A stretch of 64,000 nucleotides of DNA from Haloarcula ordinaria (lineage in GTDB: Archaea; Halobacteriota; Halobacteria; Halobacteriales; Haloarculaceae). This document shows, piece by piece, positions 26,734 to 35,844 of the stretch. The notes below the pieces were generated by a model. That model saw only the letters and a list, made by a program, of their open reading frames with translations. It ran no database searches and had not been told where the DNA came from. Made by a program: the position numbers and the translations under genes. How positions within the stretch are numbered: the first letter of the stretch is position 1; each line of letters starts with the position of its first letter. The stretch spans positions 2,728,001-2,792,000 of the forward strand of contig NZ_CP119789.1 in the NCBI RefSeq assembly GCF_029338275.1, written 5' to 3'.

Positions 26734-28017
26734 TCAGGCGTCGGCGGCCTTCTCGGCTTCCGACTGGACCAGGTACGCGCGGTCGTCGGTGTACTGAGCC
26801 GCTTCGTCGAGTGCGTCCTGGGTACCGATCTGACGGAGCGCCCAGGCGGCCGATGCGCGGACCTCGTCGCTGTCGTCGCCCTCGAGGATGTCAGCGAGCG
26901 GGGCGATGGCACGGGTGTCGCCGAGCAGTCCGAGCGAGCGGGCGGCGACCGAGCGAATCTCGGTGTTCTCGGCGTCGAGGCGGTTGGCGACCGGCTGGAC
27001 GGAGTCGGGACTGCCGATGGCACCCAGCGCGCGCAGGGTCACCTTCTGGAGAGCGACGTCGCCATCCCCGTCGATGAAGTCGTGGAGCGTCTCGGTGGCG
27101 CGGTCGTCGCCGATCTTCCCGAGGACGCCGATCTCCTGTTTGTTGCGCTTCTGTGCGCGCTGGTGCATGACGTCGAAAGCGGGTTCGGCGTCGCTCCCGA
27201 GGTGGTAGAATATCTCGACGATGTTCTCCTCCATGAACTCGGAGCCGACCTTCTCCAGGGCGAAGAGGACGATGTCGAGGTTCCCTTCCTGGGCGTGGAG
27301 CTTCGCGGCGTTCCACTCGGGCGGGAAGTCCTTCCGGTTCTCGTTGGTCAGGATGTCGTAGAACCCCTTGGCGTCGAGCTGCTCTCGGACGGTCAGATCG
27401 TCCCACACCTCGGCGGCCTCGAGGCCGTCTTCGAGCGTCTCGGCGGCTTCGAGCAGCCCGCTGATGGTCTCGCTGTCCTCGTCTGCGTCCAGACCGGCGG
27501 CGTCGATTGCCTCGGCGGCGGTCCCCAGCGCGTCGGCGGCGGCGTCCAGGTCGTCGCCGGCGTCCGCACCGTGGTCGACGTGTTCTTCGCTCGCGGCCAG
27601 GAAGGCGTCGACGGCGTCGTGGGCGTCGACTTCGCCGCTCTCGATCCACTCGCTGTCGGTGACCGTCCCCTGTGCCGTCTCGACGATGTCGACGACGTCC
27701 TCGGCGTAGGGGCCGCGCTGGGCCTCGAGGTCGTCCTGCAGGTCCGAGAGGCGAGACTCGAGTTCCTCGCGTGGGTCCTCGGCGTCCTCGTCGTCCTCGT
27801 CCGGCTCGGGCAGGTCGGCGGCCTCGAGGTCGCTCTCGACGTCCCCGAGCGACGACTCGATGGTGTCGAGGTCCGCCTCGGTCTCGGCGGATTCGAGCGC
27901 CTCGGCGATGTCGTCCAGTCGTGTCTCGAGTTCCTCGGCGGTGACGTCGGCCCCCTCGTCGGCGGCCGCCGCCTCCCCGTCAGCGTCGGCGTCGGTCTCG
28001 TCGTCCCCGTTGCTCAT
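26734..28017 (-). CDS. HEAT-repeat protein
   Basis: 427 residues from the ATG at 28015-28017; the frame extends 54 bp further but adds no conserved residues. The first ~250 residues are extremely acidic and helical/coiled-coil (AEELETRLDDIAEALESAET, LEAADLPEPDEDDEDAEDPR). The second part has HEAT-like repeats of about 30 residues (VTLRALGAIGSPDSVQPVAN, VAARSLGLLGDTRAIAPLAD, ASAAWALRQIG). A protein-interaction scaffold; partners unknown. Present as a single gene. Confidence 0.75.
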   Translation of the reverse strand: MSNGDDETDADADGEAAAADEGADVTAEELETRLDDIAEALESAETEADLDTIESSLGDVESDLEAADLPEPDEDDEDAEDPREELESRLSDLQDDLEAQRGPYAEDVVDIVETAQGTVTDSEWIESGEVDAHDAVDAFLAASEEHVDHGADAGDDLDAAADALGTAAEAIDAAGLDADEDSETISGLLEAAETLEDGLEAAEVWDDLTVREQLDAKGFYDILTNENRKDFPPEWNAAKLHAQEGNLDIVLFALEKVGSEFMEENIVEIFYHLGSDAEPAFDVMHQRAQKRNKQEIGVLGKIGDDRATETLHDFIDGDGDVALQKVTLRALGAIGSPDSVQPVANRLDAENTEIRSVAARSLGLLGDTRAIAPLADILEGDDSDEVRASAAWALRQIGTQDALDEAAQYTDDRAYLVQSEAEKAADA

Positions 28018-28174
28018 GTACGCAGGTGTGTCGGTACGGGCCAAGAGCGTTTTCCTTTCCCGGCGGTCCACTCACACCCGTTCGTTCCCTCGCCGGACAT
28101 AGCGACCGCTTCTCGCTCGCGCAATGCCGTCGAAGAGAGGTACCCTTAGGTGCCCGCCCGGCCGACGGCCTCGT

Positions 28175-28828
28175 ATGACTGCAGACAGCGTCCAGTCGCT
28201 CATCGACCAGCTCCACGAGGAAGCCGCGATGGACCGGCCCGACGAGGCGACGCCCGACGTGGGCATCGTGATGGGGTCCGATTCCGACCTGCCGACGATG
28301 GCCGGCGGGAAAGGCAAGCGTCCCGGAGCGTACGCCGCACTCGCCGAGGAACTGGGTTTCGAAGAACAGACCGACTACACCGACGCCCCCGACAGCCGGT
28401 TCACGTTCGAGACGTTCGTCGTCTCGGCTCACCGGACGCCGGACCTCATGTACGCTTACGCGGAGACCGCCGAGGCACGGGGCCTCGACGTCATCATCGC
28501 TGGCGCGGGCGGCAAGTCCGCCGACCTGCCGAACATGACCGCGAGCATCGCCTACCCGCTGCCGGTCATCGGCGTCCCGGTCCAGGAGAAGTCCGTCGAT
28601 TCGGTCATCGGAATGCCTCAGGGCGCCCCCATCACCGCCGTCGATGCCGGCAAGTCGTTCAACGCGGCGCTGACGGCGGCCCAGATTCTCTCGCGCGAGC
28701 ACGACGAACTGCGCGACCGACTCGTCGACTATCACCAGGGCCTGCAGGAGGAGGTCGGCGATGTCTCGCGTGCCCTCCACGAGCTCGGCACACCCGGGTT
28801 CAAGGCCGAGTACTGGGACGAGTCGTAG
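28175..28828 (+). CDS. purE: N5-carboxyaminoimidazole ribonucleotide mutase
   Basis: 217 residues. GIVMGSDSDLPTM, a long loop, VVSAHRTPDLMYAYAE, then AGAGGKSADLPNMTASIAYP and LPVIGVPVQEKSVDS are the class I PurE motifs. It converts N5-CAIR (from PurK, gene at 17207) to CAIR. An insertion of ~25 residues after the first motif (GGKGKRPGAYAALAEELGF to DSRF) is longer than in bacterial PurE (~165 residues), as in many haloarchaea. Start chosen at the ATG at 28175. Confidence 0.92.
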   Translation: MTADSVQSLIDQLHEEAAMDRPDEATPDVGIVMGSDSDLPTMAGGKGKRPGAYAALAEELGFEEQTDYTDAPDSRFTFETFVVSAHRTPDLMYAYAETAEARGLDVIIAGAGGKSADLPNMTASIAYPLPVIGVPVQEKSVDSVIGMPQGAPITAVDAGKSFNAALTAAQILSREHDELRDRLVDYHQGLQEEVGDVSRALHELGTPGFKAEYWDES

Positions 28829-28910
28829 ACGCACCGCAGTAGCCGACTCGAACGGCGAGAAACCGGCAATCCGAAACACCCGAAAACAGGCCGCCGGAAT
28901 GGTTATCAAC

Positions 28911-28919
28911 CCTTATATG
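28911..28919 (+). promoter_or_regulatory. TATA box of the nuo operon
   Basis: ccttatatg at 28911-28919 lies about 40 bp before the nuoA ATG, after an A-rich stretch. Transcription would begin about 25 bp on, near 28943, leaving a leader of about 15 nt. Confidence 0.5.
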
Positions 28920-28957
28920 CCAGTACTTCTAATCGACGCACGATAGGAGTTTCCCGA

Positions 28958-29377
28958 ATGAGTAATCCATGGATCGCCATCGGCGCGCTGGCGGTAGTGG
29001 GACTCGCCATCCCCATCAGCATGATGGTGGTGTCGAGCATCCTGCGACCGAGCGTGCCCGAACAAGGCAAACGTGCCACCTACGAGTCCGGTGAGGTGCC
29101 GACGGGCAGTAGCCGACAGATCCGGTTCAACATCCAGTACTACATGGTCGCGCTGCTGTTCGTCATCTTCGACATCGAGACCGTGCTCATCTTCCCGTGG
29201 ACGGTCATCTACCGCGACGCCGTCACGGAGCCGTCCGTCGGGATGATGGCGGTACTGCTGCCGATGGTCGTGTTCATCGGCGTGCTCGTCGTCGGACTCG
29301 GCTGGGCGTGGCGCAACGGCGCAGTCCGCTGGGTGCGCAGTCCGCGTGCCACGAAGGGAGCAGACACATATGAGTAG
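28958..29377 (+). CDS. nuoA: NADH-quinone oxidoreductase-like subunit A
   Basis: 139 residues with three membrane helices (WIAIGALAVVGLAIPISMM, YYMVALLFVIFDIETVLIFP, MMAVLLPMVVFIGVLVVGLG). The motif YMVALLFVIFDIETVLIFPW is diagnostic of NuoA/ND3. First gene of the complex I operon. Its 3' end overlaps nuoB by 8 bp. Haloarchaeal complexes lack the NADH-binding NuoEFG module, and none is seen here, so the electron donor is not NADH in the bacterial manner. Confidence 0.95.
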   Translation: MSNPWIAIGALAVVGLAIPISMMVVSSILRPSVPEQGKRATYESGEVPTGSSRQIRFNIQYYMVALLFVIFDIETVLIFPWTVIYRDAVTEPSVGMMAVLLPMVVFIGVLVVGLGWAWRNGAVRWVRSPRATKGADTYE

Positions 29378-30062
29378 TGACCAGACACCACCGGCCGTAG
29401 AGGACGTATCGACCCAGGAAGCCCGCATGGGCGAAGGCGTCGACGACCGCTTCAACTCGACGCTTCGAGAGGCGTTCGGCTCCACCCCGTTCATCCTGAC
29501 GAAGTTCGACAAGTTCATGAACTGGGTGCGGGGGTCCTCGATGTTCATGCTGCAGTTCGGTATCGCCTGTTGCAGCATCGAGATGATCCACACCTACGCC
29601 ATCAAGCACGACTTAGACCGGTTCGGTGCGGGGGTTCCGCGCGCCTCCCCGCGCCAGGCCGACGTCATCATCGTCCCGGGGACCATCGTCTCGAAGTTCG
29701 CCCCGCGGATGAAGCGGGTCTACGACCAGATGCCCGAGCCGAAGTTCGTCGTCTCGATGGGGTCGTGCACCATCTCCGGCGGCCCGTTCCAGGAGGGGTA
29801 CAACGTCATCAAGGGCGCCGAGGAGGTCATCCCGGTCGACATCCACGTCCCCGGCTGCCCGCCCCGACCCGAAGCGCTCGTCTACGGTATCGCCAAGTTG
29901 CAGGAACGCATCGCCAACGGCGAATCCTCGCCGGTGACGGTCAAGCCGTACGAACTCGAACAGTTCGGTGACCTGGAGCGAGACGAGCTCGTCGAGAAAC
30001 TCGCCAGCGACATCGACGAGGACGACCTCGTCATGCGGTACAACTGGAACGACTCGCCATAA
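29370..30062 (+). CDS. nuoB: NADH-quinone oxidoreductase-like subunit B
   Basis: 230 residues from the ATG at 29370. The N2 4Fe-4S ligands are present: the vicinal pair at 67-68 in FGIACCSIEM, one Cys in VVSMGSCTISGG and one in HVPGCPPRPE. NuoB/PSST carries the terminal iron-sulphur cluster next to the quinone site, in the peripheral arm with NuoCD and NuoI. Followed after 2 bp by nuoCD. Confidence 0.96.
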   Translation: MSSDQTPPAVEDVSTQEARMGEGVDDRFNSTLREAFGSTPFILTKFDKFMNWVRGSSMFMLQFGIACCSIEMIHTYAIKHDLDRFGAGVPRASPRQADVIIVPGTIVSKFAPRMKRVYDQMPEPKFVVSMGSCTISGGPFQEGYNVIKGAEEVIPVDIHVPGCPPRPEALVYGIAKLQERIANGESSPVTVKPYELEQFGDLERDELVEKLASDIDEDDLVMRYNWNDSP

Positions 30063-30064
30063 CA

Positions 30065-31744
30065 ATGAGTATAGAGAAAGTACCAGAGACAGACGACGAA
30101 ATCGGCGTCACGGACGAGGGCCTCGACTACGACGCGCTCGCCGACTTGCTCGGTGGCCACGTCATCGGTCGCGAGACCCACGTCAACGCCGAGGGGTTCG
30201 TCATCCGACCTGACGAGGTACAGGAGGTCCTCTCGACGCTGAAGACCGAAGCGGGCTTCGACCACTGTGCCTGCGTCACGGCACAGGAGTACGACGACCG
30301 CTACGAATCTATCTACCACCTGCGGAAGTACGACGACCCCACCCAGGAGCTGTCGGTCGTCGTCCCGACGACGAAAGACGACCCGACCAGCGAGTCGGCG
30401 GCCCGCGTCTTCGACACGGCCGACTGGCACGAGCGCGAGGCCTACGACCTCGTCGGCATCAACTACGACGACCACCCCGACCTGCGACGCATCCTCCTGC
30501 CCGAGACCTGGCAGGGCCACCCGCTCTCGCAGGACTACAACCAGGACCAGCCACAGATCGTCACGCTCCGGGAGAACGCCAACCCGCTGCAGGGCGACCA
30601 CCGCAGCGACGACGACTCGGACACGATGTTCGTCAACATCGGTCCGCACCACCCGGCGACCCACGGCGTCCTCCACGTGAAGACGACGCTGGACGGCGAG
30701 CAGATCGCCGACATCGAACCGGACATCGGCTACCTCCACCGGTGTGAGGAGCAGATGTGCCAGCAGGGCACCTACCGCCACCAGATCATGCCCTACCCCG
30801 ACCGGTGGGACTACGTCTCGGCCGGTATCCTCAACGAGTGGGCCTACGCGCGAGCGGCCGAGGACCTCGCCGACATCGAGGTCCCGGAGTACGCGCAGGT
30901 CATCCGGACGATGTCCGCCGAGCTGTGTCGCATCGCCGCGCACATGCTCGCGCTCGGGACGTTCGCGCTGGACGTTTTCGGCGACTTCACCGCCATCTTC
31001 CAGTACGCGTTCCGCGACCGCGAGGTCGTCCAGAACATCCTCGAAGACCTCACCGGCCAGCGCCTGATGTTCAACTACCTGCGCCTGGGCGGCGTCGCGT
31101 GGGACCTCCCGGAACCGCGCGAGGAGTTCTTCGAGAAGACCCGCGACTTCCTCGACGAACTGCCCCACAAGCTCGAGGAGTACCACGACCTCATCACGGG
31201 GAACGAGATCTTCCAGATGCGGTGTGTCGACACCGGTGTCCTCACGCCCGAGATGGCAAAGCAGTACGGCGCGACCGGCCCCGTGGCACGTGGGTCGGGC
31301 GTCGACTACGACCTCCGACGTGACGACCCGTACGGCTACTACGACGAGCTCGACTGGGACGTCGTCACCGAGCAGGGCGGCGACAACTTCTCGCGCGTGC
31401 TCGTCCGCATGCGCGAGGTCGAGGAGTCCGCCCGCATCATCGAGCAGTGTGTCGACCTGCTCGAACAGTGGCCCGAGGACGACCGCGAGATTCAGGCCAA
31501 CGTCCCCCGGACGCTGCGTCCGGACCCGGACCGGGAGATCTACCGCGCCGTCGAGGGTGCGAAGGGCGAACTCGGCATCTACATCCGCTCGGACGGGACG
31601 GACAAGCCGGCCCGGTTCAAGATCCGGAGCCCGTGCTTCTCGAACCTCCAGACGCTGCCCGAGATGTCCCAGGGCGAGTACGTCCCGGACATGGTCGCCT
31701 CGCTGGGTAGCCTCGACATCGTGCTCGGGGAGGTGGACCGCTGA
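30065..31744 (+). CDS. nuoCD: NADH-quinone oxidoreductase-like subunit CD fusion
   Basis: 559 residues. The first ~165 are NuoC-like (ending FDTADWHEREAYDLVGINYD and LRRILLPETWQGHPL, the 30-kDa signature), and residues ~190 to the end are NuoD/49-kDa (FVNIGPHHPATHGVLHVKTT, LHRCEEQMCQ near the quinone pocket, C-terminal IVLGEVDR). The C-D fusion is usual in haloarchaea. The stop overlaps the nuoH start by one base (TGATG). Confidence 0.96.
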   Translation: MSIEKVPETDDEIGVTDEGLDYDALADLLGGHVIGRETHVNAEGFVIRPDEVQEVLSTLKTEAGFDHCACVTAQEYDDRYESIYHLRKYDDPTQELSVVVPTTKDDPTSESAARVFDTADWHEREAYDLVGINYDDHPDLRRILLPETWQGHPLSQDYNQDQPQIVTLRENANPLQGDHRSDDDSDTMFVNIGPHHPATHGVLHVKTTLDGEQIADIEPDIGYLHRCEEQMCQQGTYRHQIMPYPDRWDYVSAGILNEWAYARAAEDLADIEVPEYAQVIRTMSAELCRIAAHMLALGTFALDVFGDFTAIFQYAFRDREVVQNILEDLTGQRLMFNYLRLGGVAWDLPEPREEFFEKTRDFLDELPHKLEEYHDLITGNEIFQMRCVDTGVLTPEMAKQYGATGPVARGSGVDYDLRRDDPYGYYDELDWDVVTEQGGDNFSRVLVRMREVEESARIIEQCVDLLEQWPEDDREIQANVPRTLRPDPDREIYRAVEGAKGELGIYIRSDGTDKPARFKIRSPCFSNLQTLPEMSQGEYVPDMVASLGSLDIVLGEVDR

Positions 31745-32790
31745 TGCTGCAGGAATCGGCCCCACTCCCCGAGGCCCTGGCGAACCTGCTGGGTCTCGAC
31801 CCGAACAACACGCTCGTGATGATCGTCATGAGCCTCATCGGCGCGGCGTTCATCGGGTCGCTGATGATGACCAACACCGCGCTGGCCGGGCCGTGGGCCA
31901 AACGGAAGATCACCGCGGCGTTCACGGACCGCATCGCAGTCAACCGCATCGGACCGTTCGGCCTGCTCATCATCGTGGCCGACGCCGTCCGCCTGCTCTC
32001 GAAGGAGCTCATCGTCCCCGAGGGCGTCGACCGCCCGGCGTGGGACCTCGCGCCGCTGGTCATCGCTAGCACCGCGCTGCTGGGCTTCGCCGTCATCCCG
32101 ATGGGCAACGGCATCCAACTGGCCGACCCCGAGGTCGGCCTGGCGTACGTCTTCGCGACGGCGTCGATGGCCTCTGTCGGCCTCGTGATGGCCGGCTACG
32201 CGTCGAACAACAAGTACTCGTTCCTCGGCGGACTTCGCGCGGTCGCACAGAACCTCGCCTACGAGATTCCGCTCATCCTCACCGGAGCCTCGGTCGTCAT
32301 CTTCGCCGGCTCGCTCCAGATGAGCGAAATCGTCGCGGCCCAGAGCCAGACGCTCATCGGGCCCATCCCGTCGTGGTACGCCTTCGTCAACCCGTTCGCG
32401 TTCGTCCTCTTCATGATCGCGAACCTCGCGGAGGTCGGGCGCAACCCGTTCGACATCCCGGAGGCGCCGACGGAGATTGTCGCCGGGTACCAGACCGAGT
32501 ACTCCTCGGTGTACTTCGTCCTGGTCTACCTGGGCGAGTTCATCCACATCTTCCTGGGCGGAGCCATCATCGCCACCATCTTCCTCGGTGGCCCGGCCGG
32601 TCCCGTCCTGCCCGGTATCGTGTGGTTCATGATCAAGATCTGGGGCGTCTTCCTGTTCACGCAGTGGGCCCGCTCGGCGGTCCCCCGCGTGCGCATCGAC
32701 CAGCTCATCGAGATCGGCTGGAAGGGGATGCTCGTGCTCTCGCTGGCGAACCTCATGCTGACCGCGGTCATCGTCGGGGTGATCGCCTGA
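31744..32790 (+). CDS. nuoH: NADH-quinone oxidoreductase-like subunit H
   Basis: 348 residues with about eight membrane helices. FTDRIAVNRIGPFGLLIIVA corresponds to the conserved quinone-chamber loop (GPNRVGP in bacteria; here changed to VNRIGP), and IANLAEVGRNPFDIPEAPTE is the second diagnostic loop. It links the membrane and peripheral arms. A 13-codon frame (MRVGEPAAGGDKQ) bridges its stop and the nuoI start by overlapping both; probably chance, though it could couple translation. Confidence 0.94.
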   Translation: MLQESAPLPEALANLLGLDPNNTLVMIVMSLIGAAFIGSLMMTNTALAGPWAKRKITAAFTDRIAVNRIGPFGLLIIVADAVRLLSKELIVPEGVDRPAWDLAPLVIASTALLGFAVIPMGNGIQLADPEVGLAYVFATASMASVGLVMAGYASNNKYSFLGGLRAVAQNLAYEIPLILTGASVVIFAGSLQMSEIVAAQSQTLIGPIPSWYAFVNPFAFVLFMIANLAEVGRNPFDIPEAPTEIVAGYQTEYSSVYFVLVYLGEFIHIFLGGAIIATIFLGGPAGPVLPGIVWFMIKIWGVFLFTQWARSAVPRVRIDQLIEIGWKGMLVLSLANLMLTAVIVGVIA

Positions 32791-32827
32791 TGCGTGTCGG
32801 CGAGCCGGCTGCTGGAGGTGACAAGCA

Positions 32828-33289
32828 ATGATAGGAATCCTGAAATCGATGGCGACGACGATGAAACACGCCCTCGACGGGGAGACGTTCACGGTCGAGT
32901 ACCCCGAAGTCGCCCCCGAGGTCAGCCCCCGCTTCCGCGGCGTCCACAAGTGGAGCCAGGAGCGGTGTATCTGGTGTCGGCAGTGCGAGAACGTCTGTCC
33001 GAACGACACCATCCAGATCGTGATGGACGACCAACGCAACGGCGAGGAGTACAACCTCCACATCGGCCAGTGTATCTACTGTCGCCTGTGCGAGGAGGTC
33101 TGTCCGACCGACGCCATCCTGCTGACCCAGAACTTCGAGTTCACCGCGGACACGAAAGACGAGTTCGCCTACAACAAAGAGCAGCTCAAGAACGTGCCGT
33201 GGTACAAGGACATCGACCCACTGGAGTCCCGCGAACCGGACCGGGGCGCCTGGATCGGCGAAGGCGACGGCGAAGTCGACTATCAGTAA
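32828..33289 (+). CDS. nuoI: NADH-quinone oxidoreductase-like subunit I
   Basis: 153 residues with two ferredoxin-type 4Fe-4S motifs: CIWCRQCENVCP and CIYCRLCEEVCP. This is the TYKY/NuoI subunit passing electrons to the N2 cluster of NuoB. After it the operon is interrupted by three unrelated genes before nuoJ. A T-rich tract (ttttttctctttcc, 33310-33323) follows the stop and may terminate transcription. Confidence 0.95.
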   Translation: MIGILKSMATTMKHALDGETFTVEYPEVAPEVSPRFRGVHKWSQERCIWCRQCENVCPNDTIQIVMDDQRNGEEYNLHIGQCIYCRLCEEVCPTDAILLTQNFEFTADTKDEFAYNKEQLKNVPWYKDIDPLESREPDRGAWIGEGDGEVDYQ

Positions 33290-33309
33290 CGACGGCTGCG
33301 TGCGAAGGC

Positions 33310-33323
33310 GTTTTTTCTCTTTC
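33310..33323 (+). terminator. Possible U-rich terminator after nuoI
   Basis: A six-T run followed by a pyrimidine tract about 20 bp after the nuoI stop. It fits archaeal termination and agrees with the break in the nuo operon here. Confidence 0.4.
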
Positions 33324-33406
33324 CGGGGGTGCGAGCAGCCGGTGTGTCGCTCCACGGAGACCGCCGGAAGGGCCGGACTTATGTCGCACCCCCTGCACTA
33401 CCCGGC

Positions 33407-33805
33407 ATGCATCGGCGAGCGTATCTCGGCGGGGTCGCGATGGCGGTGACCGGCCTCAGCGGGTGTGGTGGTGGCGAGAGCGAGCCCCCGGTGGCCGGGG
33501 AGATAGACGTCACGTTCGAGACCAGAGCGTCCCAGAGTTACATGCTCAGGCTGGAACTGGTCGACGCCAATGGCGACGTCGTCGACGAGCTCGAATCGGA
33601 GTTCCCGCCGGACCAGGACGACGCGCCGAGCTTCTTCGCGAGCGGACTAACCGACGGGCCCTACACCGTCACTATCTCGACGGACGCCGACACCCAGACC
33701 CTCGAGTGGTCGCCGGAGGACTGCAGACGGTTCGAACTGCGCGTGATCCTGCTCGCGGACGGCCTCCTCGAGTACAGCGGGCGCTGTTCGACGGCGGAGT
33801 CCTGA
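33407..33805 (+). CDS. Small putative lipoprotein
   Basis: 132 residues: MHRRAYLGGVAMAVTGLSGC is a short signal with Arg-Arg and a lipobox (LSGC). The mature part is an acidic beta-sandwich-like domain with a Cys pair (WSPEDCRRF, YSGRCST). No family recognised. It lies in the interruption between nuoI and nuoJ, in the operon's direction. The start follows from the lipobox; the open frame reaches further upstream. The gene is intact. Confidence 0.6.
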   Translation: MHRRAYLGGVAMAVTGLSGCGGGESEPPVAGEIDVTFETRASQSYMLRLELVDANGDVVDELESEFPPDQDDAPSFFASGLTDGPYTVTISTDADTQTLEWSPEDCRRFELRVILLADGLLEYSGRCSTAES

Positions 33806-33820
33806 GCCAAGAGCGCGTCG

Positions 33821-34810
33821 CTACTGGCCGGGGAACAGGAGGAGACGCCCGGTCAGGAAGACGAAGTACAGCCCCAGGAGATAGGCGCCGTCGGTGCGCG
33901 TGAGTGTCCCGTCACGGACGTACGTCACCCAGAGGAGCAGTCCCACGCCGCCCGTCAGTTTGACCGGGAGGTCCCAGAGAACGACCGCAGAGGGGACGAA
34001 GTACGTCGAGACGACCCCGCCGGCACCGATGCCGACGAGCGGGTTGACGATGTTGCTCCCCACGAGCGTCCCGAGGGCGACGTTCGGGGCGCGCCGGCGG
34101 ACGGACTCCATCACCGTCGTCAGCTCCGGGAGTGCAGCGGCGACCCCGATGGTCACGACGCCGACCATCGAGCCGCCCAGGGCGAGCAGGTCGACGACGG
34201 TTTCGACGACCGAGAGCAGCAGCGACGCCGAGAGCAACACCACCACCAGGAGTCCCGCAGCGACGAGCGCGTCCCGCCGGGGGTCCGTGCTCGGACGCTC
34301 CCGGAGGGCGGCCGGTTGTTTGCGGCGCGTGACCCGCACGATAACGTAGGTGGTGTAGAGCGCGAGCAACAGCAGACCGTCGGGGCGGCTGACCGTCCCG
34401 TCGAGAGCGAGAAGGAGCGTCACGCCGAGCGCGCCCAGCATCGGCAGGTAGCTCTCCCGGACGAACGACCGGGAGAGCGGCAGGTGGCCGTAGGCGATGA
34501 GGAGGACACCGACGAGCAGGAACTGCTGGACCGTCGAGGACCCCATGTTCCCGCCGAGGACGACGGCGGACGTCACCTCGTAGTCGAGCACGCCGGAGAC
34601 GATGCCAACCGAGGCGACGAGATGGGCGCTCAGTTCCGGGAGGCTCGTCCCCAAGGCGAGGACGGTCATCCCCACGAGGACCTCGTCGACGTCGTAGTGC
34701 TCCGCGAGGGCCAGGAGGCGGTCGATAGCGCGGCCCGCTGCGTTCACCAGCGCGTAGAGCGCGACGGCGCCGACGGACACCTGCGTCAGTAACGCGCCGG
34801 AGACCGCCAT
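33821..34810 (-). CDS. Sodium/calcium exchanger family membrane protein
   Basis: 329 residues from the ATG at 34808-34810; an earlier in-frame start would antisense a small gene. Ten or so membrane helices arranged as an inverted repeat. The alpha-1 motif is VGMTVLALGTSLPELSAHLV with NMGSSTVQQF, and alpha-2 is TIGVAAALPELTTVMESV with VGSNIVNPLVG. This is the YrbG/CaCA family, exchanging Na+ or H+ for a divalent cation. It runs against the nuo genes and interrupts their operon. Confidence 0.85.
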   Translation of the reverse strand: MAVSGALLTQVSVGAVALYALVNAAGRAIDRLLALAEHYDVDEVLVGMTVLALGTSLPELSAHLVASVGIVSGVLDYEVTSAVVLGGNMGSSTVQQFLLVGVLLIAYGHLPLSRSFVRESYLPMLGALGVTLLLALDGTVSRPDGLLLLALYTTYVIVRVTRRKQPAALRERPSTDPRRDALVAAGLLVVVLLSASLLLSVVETVVDLLALGGSMVGVVTIGVAAALPELTTVMESVRRRAPNVALGTLVGSNIVNPLVGIGAGGVVSTYFVPSAVVLWDLPVKLTGGVGLLLWVTYVRDGTLTRTDGAYLLGLYFVFLTGRLLLFPGQ

Positions 34811-34811
34811 C

Positions 34812-34985
34812 TCAGCGCTCGGCCAGCCAGGTGTCGTCCCACGCCTGTTCGTGGGCGCGGTCGAACGTCTCTGTGGTCCAGACCGGACAGTTCTCGCACT
34901 CCCAGATGCGGCCGACGCCGTCGTGCCTAGCGACCACGCCCACCGATGCCCAGGTGTGCCGGTCACAGTAGTCCTCCCGTGACAT
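34812..34985 (-). CDS. Small zinc-finger-like protein (57 residues)
   Basis: From the ATG at 34983-34985: MSREDYCDRHTWASVGVVAR, then IWECENCPVW and a C-terminal EQAWDDTWLAER. C-x-x-H and C-x-x-C pairs ~22 residues apart form a treble-clef or ribbon-like site. The stop lies one base before the exchanger's start, so the two are probably co-transcribed. Such micro-proteins are frequent in haloarchaea and their role is mostly unknown. Confidence 0.6.
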   Translation of the reverse strand: MSREDYCDRHTWASVGVVARHDGVGRIWECENCPVWTTETFDRAHEQAWDDTWLAER

Positions 34986-35194
34986 GTATGTGAATCAGAA
35001 CGACCGGCGCTGAGAAAAGTCTATCTTCGAGTTCGGCGCGTGCCGACAGCGAGACAGACGGTGTCGATACGCGTGGTGGAGCAGCGGCGGCCTGAATCGG
35101 CCACAGTATCGCGGCCAGAAAGCGGCAATCTGTGCGTGGACCGCGAACGAAAAGAGGAATCTTCAAAGGGCCGCCGGCAAGAGAACCATACAAG

Positions 35195-35464
35195 ATGGCA
35201 CTGTACGAAACAATCGCGTTCGTGCTGTTCGCTCTCGTTACCGTGAGCAGCGCGGCCGGCGTCGTGCTCGTACGCGACGTCTGGCACTCGGCGTTGTTAC
35301 TGGGCGTGTCACTGCTCAGCGTCGCCGTGTTCTACGTCATGAACCAGGCAGCATTCGTGGCGACGATGCAAATTCTGGTGTACATCGGCGGCGTCCTCAT
35401 ACTCATCAGTTTCGCCGTGATGTTGACCCGCGAGGACGAGTCGGTGATAGAGGTGGCACCATGA
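35195..35464 (+). CDS. nuoJ1: NADH-quinone oxidoreductase-like subunit J, N-terminal part
   Basis: 89 residues covering the first three helices of NuoJ/ND6: a first helix, WHSALLLGVSLLSVAVFYVM, and the conserved FVATMQILVYIGGVLILISF with its pi-bulge region. In haloarchaea NuoJ is split into two genes. The 3' end overlaps the second part by 4 bp. Restarts the nuo operon after the interruption; no strong TATA box was found in front of it. Confidence 0.92.
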   Translation: MALYETIAFVLFALVTVSSAAGVVLVRDVWHSALLLGVSLLSVAVFYVMNQAAFVATMQILVYIGGVLILISFAVMLTREDESVIEVAP

Positions 35465-35844
35465 CTACCAAACCCGAACTCACGAACGAGGGGAGTTTCC
35501 TCCCGGGCTTGGCTGCAATCGCGCTGTTCGTCGTGTTCGCTGCGGTGTTCCTCACCGCGTCGTTCCCGGACCCCCTCGGATTCGGCGAGGGAGCGGCGAT
35601 TACCACGAGTCTGGGGGCGGCGATGTTCGACATCGCGCCGAGTGTGTTGATGGGCGAAGGCGAGACCGCGGTGCCCGCCGAAGGGTTCCTGGTCGCGTTC
35701 ATCGTCATCGCCATCGCGCTGGACGCGGCACTCGACGGTGCGCTGATGCTCGCGAAGCGCGAGGAGAGCGGCGAGAACGTCTCGATCCATGCCAACGAGA
35801 GCGAGGACCACGCCGTCGCGGCGGACGGAGGTGACGAGCGGTGA
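35461..35844 (+). CDS. nuoJ2: NADH-quinone oxidoreductase-like subunit J, C-terminal part
   Basis: 127 residues with two helices (FLPGLAAIALFVVFAAVFLT and EGFLVAFIVIAIALDAALDG) and an acidic tail. By position, size and start overlap with nuoJ1 it supplies the last helices of ND6/NuoJ. Alone it would be hard to assign; the context makes it confident. Confidence 0.85.
   Translation: MTTKPELTNEGSFLPGLAAIALFVVFAAVFLTASFPDPLGFGEGAAITTSLGAAMFDIAPSVLMGEGETAVPAEGFLVAFIVIAIALDAALDGALMLAKREESGENVSIHANESEDHAVAADGGDER

Noticed and set aside
32790..32831. 13-codon frame bridging nuoH and nuoI
   Set aside because: Too short to support. The overlap with both neighbours may be chance; mentioned under nuoH only.
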